Below are positions 61,099 to 64,000 of a stretch of DNA of 64,000 nt, one piece after another. Numbering within the stretch: the first letter of the stretch is position 1; every line of letters begins with the position of its first letter. The notes under the pieces were generated by a model. The model was not told the origin of the DNA and did not search any database. It was given only the letters and a program-made list of their open reading frames with translations. The translations under genes were made by a program, and so were the position numbers. The stretch is from Parvibaculum sedimenti (GTDB taxonomy: Bacteria > Pseudomonadota > Alphaproteobacteria > Parvibaculales > Parvibaculaceae): the NCBI RefSeq assembly GCF_009184905.1, contig NZ_WESC01000008.1:62001-126000 (forward strand). Reading direction: 5' to 3'.

Positions 61099-61619
61099 GG
61101 GCTTTGGCGCTCGGGATGAACGGGGATGGCGAAGAGTTCGCCTTCCCAGGTCGCGCGGCCCGGACCCAGCGCCTCGACGGCAGTGCGCATGCGGCCCTCG
61201 CGACCGAGAAGGTCGTCGGCGATGCGGACCATCAGCTTGTTCGGATGGGCATGCGAGCCTCGCTCCCGGACGAGGCGGGCGAGCTGCTCCTCGGGATAGT
61301 CTTCATTCAGTGTACAGAGCGCGATGAAGGCGGCCGCCGTCGAGCGGCTGATGCCGGCCCAGCAATGGACAAGCATCGGGCTCTGCTGATCCCAGTCGCG
61401 AATGAAGGCGATGAGGTTCGAGACATGCGCCTCGCTGGGCGAAACCAGCATGTCGGTCGGCTCCGCAATATCGTTCACCGAGAGGCGCAGATGGCGCTCG
61501 TGGGCGATGCCTTCCGGCGTATCGATCATGCTTTCGGGATCGAGCAGGCTCACCAGATGCGACGGGCGGACCGTCCGGATCGCCTCTGTCACGGCGCTGA
61601 GGGGGCTTACATAAATCAT
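61095..61619 (-). CDS. Tyrosine-phosphatase-like protein
   Basis: The 174-residue protein has the CX5R phosphate loop HCWAGISRS (Cys86, Arg92) of dual-specificity/tyrosine phosphatases and a short N-terminal domain (MIYVSPLSAVTEAIRTVRPSHLVSLLDPES). The target is unknown. Its TGA overlaps the nadQ ATG (ATGA), so the two are translationally coupled, with the phosphatase first. Confidence 0.88.
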   Translation of the reverse strand: MIYVSPLSAVTEAIRTVRPSHLVSLLDPESMIDTPEGIAHERHLRLSVNDIAEPTDMLVSPSEAHVSNLIAFIRDWDQQSPMLVHCWAGISRSTAAAFIALCTLNEDYPEEQLARLVRERGSHAHPNKLMVRIADDLLGREGRMRTAVEALGPGRATWEGELFAIPVHPERQSP

Positions 61620-61668
61620 TTGCTAACAATAGCACGGATTCGTGAAAAGCACCCTTAAAATGCCTTTA

Positions 61669-61674
61669 ATTATA
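61669..61674 (-). promoter_or_regulatory. Consensus -10 box upstream of the phosphatase-nadQ pair
   Basis: TATAAT on the minus strand, 50 bases upstream of the phosphatase ATG. No good -35 lies at the right distance, so the promoter call is weak. Confidence 0.3.
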
Positions 61675-61720
61675 CGCTTTTTGACAATTTGGCGACGGCG
61701 CGAGACCGCACACCACGGCG

Positions 61721-62350
61721 TCAGCCGGCGGAAAGCTCGGCAAAGCGCTTGAGGAAGCGCGCCTGCGCGTCGCGGGTCGGCAGCGGCTTCAGGCGGAAGG
61801 GTGTGAGGCCGCGCGGGCGGCCGAAGATCACGGCGGCCTCCTCGTCCTCGAAGCCGGCGATCTGCGTCGCCTCGAAAAAGGCGGAGGCCTTGTCGGCGCG
61901 CTTGATGAGGTCTTCGACCGACTGCGGCAATTCCGGCGGCAGGCCGAAACGGCGATGGATTGCGGCGGCGAGACGATGCTCGAACGCCTTGTAGTCGACG
62001 CCGAGCGCCGCCTTGAAGGGGCTGATCATGTCGCCGATCACATATTCCGGCGCGTCATGCAGCAGCGCCGCGAGACGCCAGCGCATGGGCCAGCCGGGAC
62101 GGAGGCGGGCGCAGATGTCGTCGACGAGGACGCAATGTTCGGCGACGGTGAAGGCGTGGTCGCCTTTCGTCTGGCCATTCCACCGGGCGACACGGGCGAG
62201 CCCATGCGCTATGTCCTCAATCTCGATGTCGAGGGGCGAGGGATCGAGCAGGTCGAGCCGCCGTCCGCTCAGCATGCGCTGCCAGGCCCGGGGAGCTTTA
62301 TGCTGTTTGCCATTCTTGCTGCGGGTCGGCTCGGCCATGATCTGTCCCAT
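61721..62350 (-). CDS. HD-domain hydrolase (YfbR-like)
   Basis: The 209-residue protein is an HD phosphohydrolase: DHAFTVAEHCVLVDDI gives the first histidines, LAALLHDAPEYVIGD the HD pair and LIKRADKASAFFEAT the last Asp. Relatives include 5'-deoxynucleotidases. The substrate is not established. It is 101 bp upstream of the phosphatase gene on the same strand. An ATG at 62338 is also possible. Confidence 0.87.
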   Translation of the reverse strand: MGQIMAEPTRSKNGKQHKAPRAWQRMLSGRRLDLLDPSPLDIEIEDIAHGLARVARWNGQTKGDHAFTVAEHCVLVDDICARLRPGWPMRWRLAALLHDAPEYVIGDMISPFKAALGVDYKAFEHRLAAAIHRRFGLPPELPQSVEDLIKRADKASAFFEATQIAGFEDEEAAVIFGRPRGLTPFRLKPLPTRDAQARFLKRFAELSAG

Positions 62351-62525
62351 TTCAGAAAGGCTGAAACTTAAGGCGAGGCCGCGGTCTTGTCACCAAGACG
62401 CTCGGCCGGGCAAGGGGTTTGCCGGACGGCATCGATGGACATAGACTCCGGGGCCGAAGGAATTCGCCCCGATAAAAGTAATGCCGCGTCCGCTCGCGGC
62501 TGGCAAAAGGCGACAAAGGAAAAGC

Positions 62526-64000
62526 ATGGCCGTCGATCCAATTCCGGTGGATCTTCTCTATCGCGCTTGCGATCTCACGCAGTTCACCTTCGACACGACG
62601 GCCGAGCTCGAAGAGCTGCCCGGCCTCATCGGACAGGAGCGTGTGCTCGATGCGCTGAAATTCGGCACAGGCATCAAGCGGTACGGCTACAACCTTTTTG
62701 TGCTCGGGCCGGATGGTGCGGGCAAGCATGAGGCGGTGACGCGCTTCCTGGGCACCGTCGCCGCGCGGCAGAAGGCGCCTTCCGACTGGGCCTATGTGAA
62801 TAACTTTCAGGCGCCGAACAAGCCCATCGTGCTGGAGATCGCGGCGGGCTCCGCGCGGGCGCTGAAGGAGGGCATGGGCCGGCTCGTCGAGGAATTGAAG
62901 GCGACCGTGCCGAGCGTCCTCGAAAGCGAGGAATATCAAAACCGCCGTCAGTCCATTGATGAGGAATATCGCGAACGGCAGGAACGGTCCTTCGAGGCGT
63001 TGCGCGAAAAGGCGGAAGGCGAAGGCATCGCCCTCCTGCGCACGCCGGCGGGCTTCGCGCTCGCCCCTGTTCATCGCGGCGACGGGCAGGAAGGCGAGGT
63101 GCTGAAGCCCGAAGAATTCAACAAGCTCCCCGAGGCCGAGCGCAAGCGCGTCGAGATGACGATACAGGGCCTGCAGAAGGAGCTCGCCGACATCCTCGAA
63201 CACATCCCCGGCTGGGAGAAAGAGCATCGCGGCCGCGTGCAAAAGCTCAACAGCGAAGTGGCGGAAAAGCTCGTCGAGCAGGCGATGCGCGACGTCAGGG
63301 CACGTTTCGACACCATGCCTGCGGTGCGCGACTGGCTTGCCACTGTCGCCGCCGATCTCATCGAGAATATCGCGATCTTCGCCACTCCCGGCGACCAGCA
63401 ACAGCAGCAGGCGATGCTGGCGATGCAGGCGATGGTGCAGGGACAAACGGTGCCCTTCGGCGCCCTCAATCCTCTTCGCCGCTATGAGGTGAATGTCGTT
63501 GTCGAGAACAACGATCTCAAGCGGCGCCCCGGCAGTTCGCCCTGGCAGGCTGAACCGGTGGTGGATGCGGGCGGCTATATCGGCGGCGGGGCGCCCATTG
63601 TCTATGAGGATCATCCGACGCTTCAGAACCTCGTCGGCCGCGTCGAGCACATACCTCAGATGGGCGCGCTCATCACCGACTTCATGCTGATCAGGAGTGG
63701 ATCGCTTCATCGCGCCAATGGCGGCTATCTGCTCATCGACGCGCTCAAGATCTTGCGCGAGCCGCTGGCATGGGATGCGCTGAAGCGCGCGCTTCATCGC
63801 CGTAAGGTTGTGATCGAATCGCCGGGCGAGTTCCTGAGCCTCGTCAGCACCGTGTCGCTCGAACCCGACCCGGTGCCGCTTGATCTCAAGGTCATTCTTC
63901 TGGGCGACCGCTATCTCTATTACGTGCTTTCGAATGCCGATCCGGAATTCGGCGAGCTGTTCAAGGTGGCGGCCGATTTCGACGACGAGTTCGATCGCGA
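62526..64000 (+). CDS. Lon-like ATP-dependent protease (COG1067), 3' end outside the window
   Basis: The visible 491 codons from MAVDPIPVDLLYRACD match the N-terminal and AAA region of the LonB-like AAA proteases: FGTGIKRYGYNLFVLGPDGAGKHEAV (Walker-A-like with GPDGAGKH), AYVNNFQAPNKPIVL, a long helical insert, VVVENNDL, EDHPTLQNLVGRVEH, RSGSLHRANGGYLLIDALKILREPLAWDALKRAL (Walker B) and PLDLKVILLGDRYLYYVL. The protease domain would lie beyond the window. AAAGGA lies five bases before the ATG. It is divergent from the HD hydrolase gene. Confidence 0.92.
   Translation, partial: MAVDPIPVDLLYRACDLTQFTFDTTAELEELPGLIGQERVLDALKFGTGIKRYGYNLFVLGPDGAGKHEAVTRFLGTVAARQKAPSDWAYVNNFQAPNKPIVLEIAAGSARALKEGMGRLVEELKATVPSVLESEEYQNRRQSIDEEYRERQERSFEALREKAEGEGIALLRTPAGFALAPVHRGDGQEGEVLKPEEFNKLPEAERKRVEMTIQGLQKELADILEHIPGWEKEHRGRVQKLNSEVAEKLVEQAMRDVRARFDTMPAVRDWLATVAADLIENIAIFATPGDQQQQQAMLAMQAMVQGQTVPFGALNPLRRYEVNVVVENNDLKRRPGSSPWQAEPVVDAGGYIGGGAPIVYEDHPTLQNLVGRVEHIPQMGALITDFMLIRSGSLHRANGGYLLIDALKILREPLAWDALKRALHRRKVVIESPGEFLSLVSTVSLEPDPVPLDLKVILLGDRYLYYVLSNADPEFGELFKVAADFDDEFDR

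Noticed and set aside
61681-61686. TTGACA on the plus strand in the phosphatase-HD gap
   Set aside because: No -10 at the right distance and no plus-strand gene for about 840 bases.

Overview
This 64-kb window is GC-rich, gene-dense bacterial chromosome. It looks like an alphaproteobacterium of the Hyphomicrobiales or a close order (Parvibaculum-like is a guess from gene content, not a search result). The pointers are a CcrM GANTC methyltransferase beside rnhB, a membrane-sector ATP synthase operon with paired b and b' subunits, the ispH-thrB-rnhA cluster, a split glycine decarboxylase (gcvPA/gcvPB), pyruvate phosphate dikinase, ETF-ubiquinone oxidoreductase and a NadQ-type NAD regulator. No prophage, CRISPR array, rRNA or tRNA gene was seen. 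Most of the window is core metabolism.

Layout. 1-8 kb: a membrane-bound GGDEF/EAL protein cut by the left edge, YqgE, a lone DsbD-alpha-like periplasmic protein, a peroxiredoxin, then rnhA-thrB-ispH on the minus strand and a lipoprotein. 8.5-13.9 kb: a tandem glycine riboswitch followed by gcvT-gcvH-gcvPA-gcvPB and a coupled nucleotidyltransferase-like gene. 13.9-17.6 kb: a dienelactone hydrolase-like gene and the ATP synthase F0 operon (atpI-B-E-G-F). 17.7-20.1 kb: a flavin-dependent monooxygenase and a divergent LysR regulator. 20.1-30 kb: smc, a DsbA-like oxidoreductase, DUF721, mutY, ccrM, rnhB and a radical-SAM gene, with repeat elements between some of them. 30-35 kb: two small glycosyltransferase genes, mscL, moaB, a lytic transglycosylase and a family-4-like uracil-DNA glycosylase. 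35-45 kb: ETF-QO, a TPR lipoprotein, ispE, a polyprenyl diphosphate synthase, a methyltransferase, an S49 peptidase and a HerA-like ATPase. 45-52.4 kb: glyQ-glyS, ppdK and a SleB-type hydrolase. 52.4-64 kb: an SDR, nadA-nadB-nadC, a large DUF2339 membrane protein, a phosphatase-nadQ cotranscribed pair, an HD hydrolase and a Lon-like protease cut by the right edge.

Three things stand out. (1) Three intergenic elements share one architecture: two inverted arms, each reading GTCAT-hairpin-ATCCA. Two are short and REPIN-like. In the third, a GIY-YIG endonuclease gene lies between two perfect 27-bp inverted arms, which suggests an autonomous REPIN-like mobile element with non-autonomous relatives. 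(2) The nadABC operon carries two copies of an 8-3-8 palindrome, one over the predicted promoter, with a NadQ-type regulator gene 3 kb away. (3) Seven GANTC sites lie within 85 bp upstream of ccrM, three of them in or beside its predicted promoter, consistent with methylation-sensitive autoregulation.

All functional calls come from reading motifs and gene order by eye; no database search was run.
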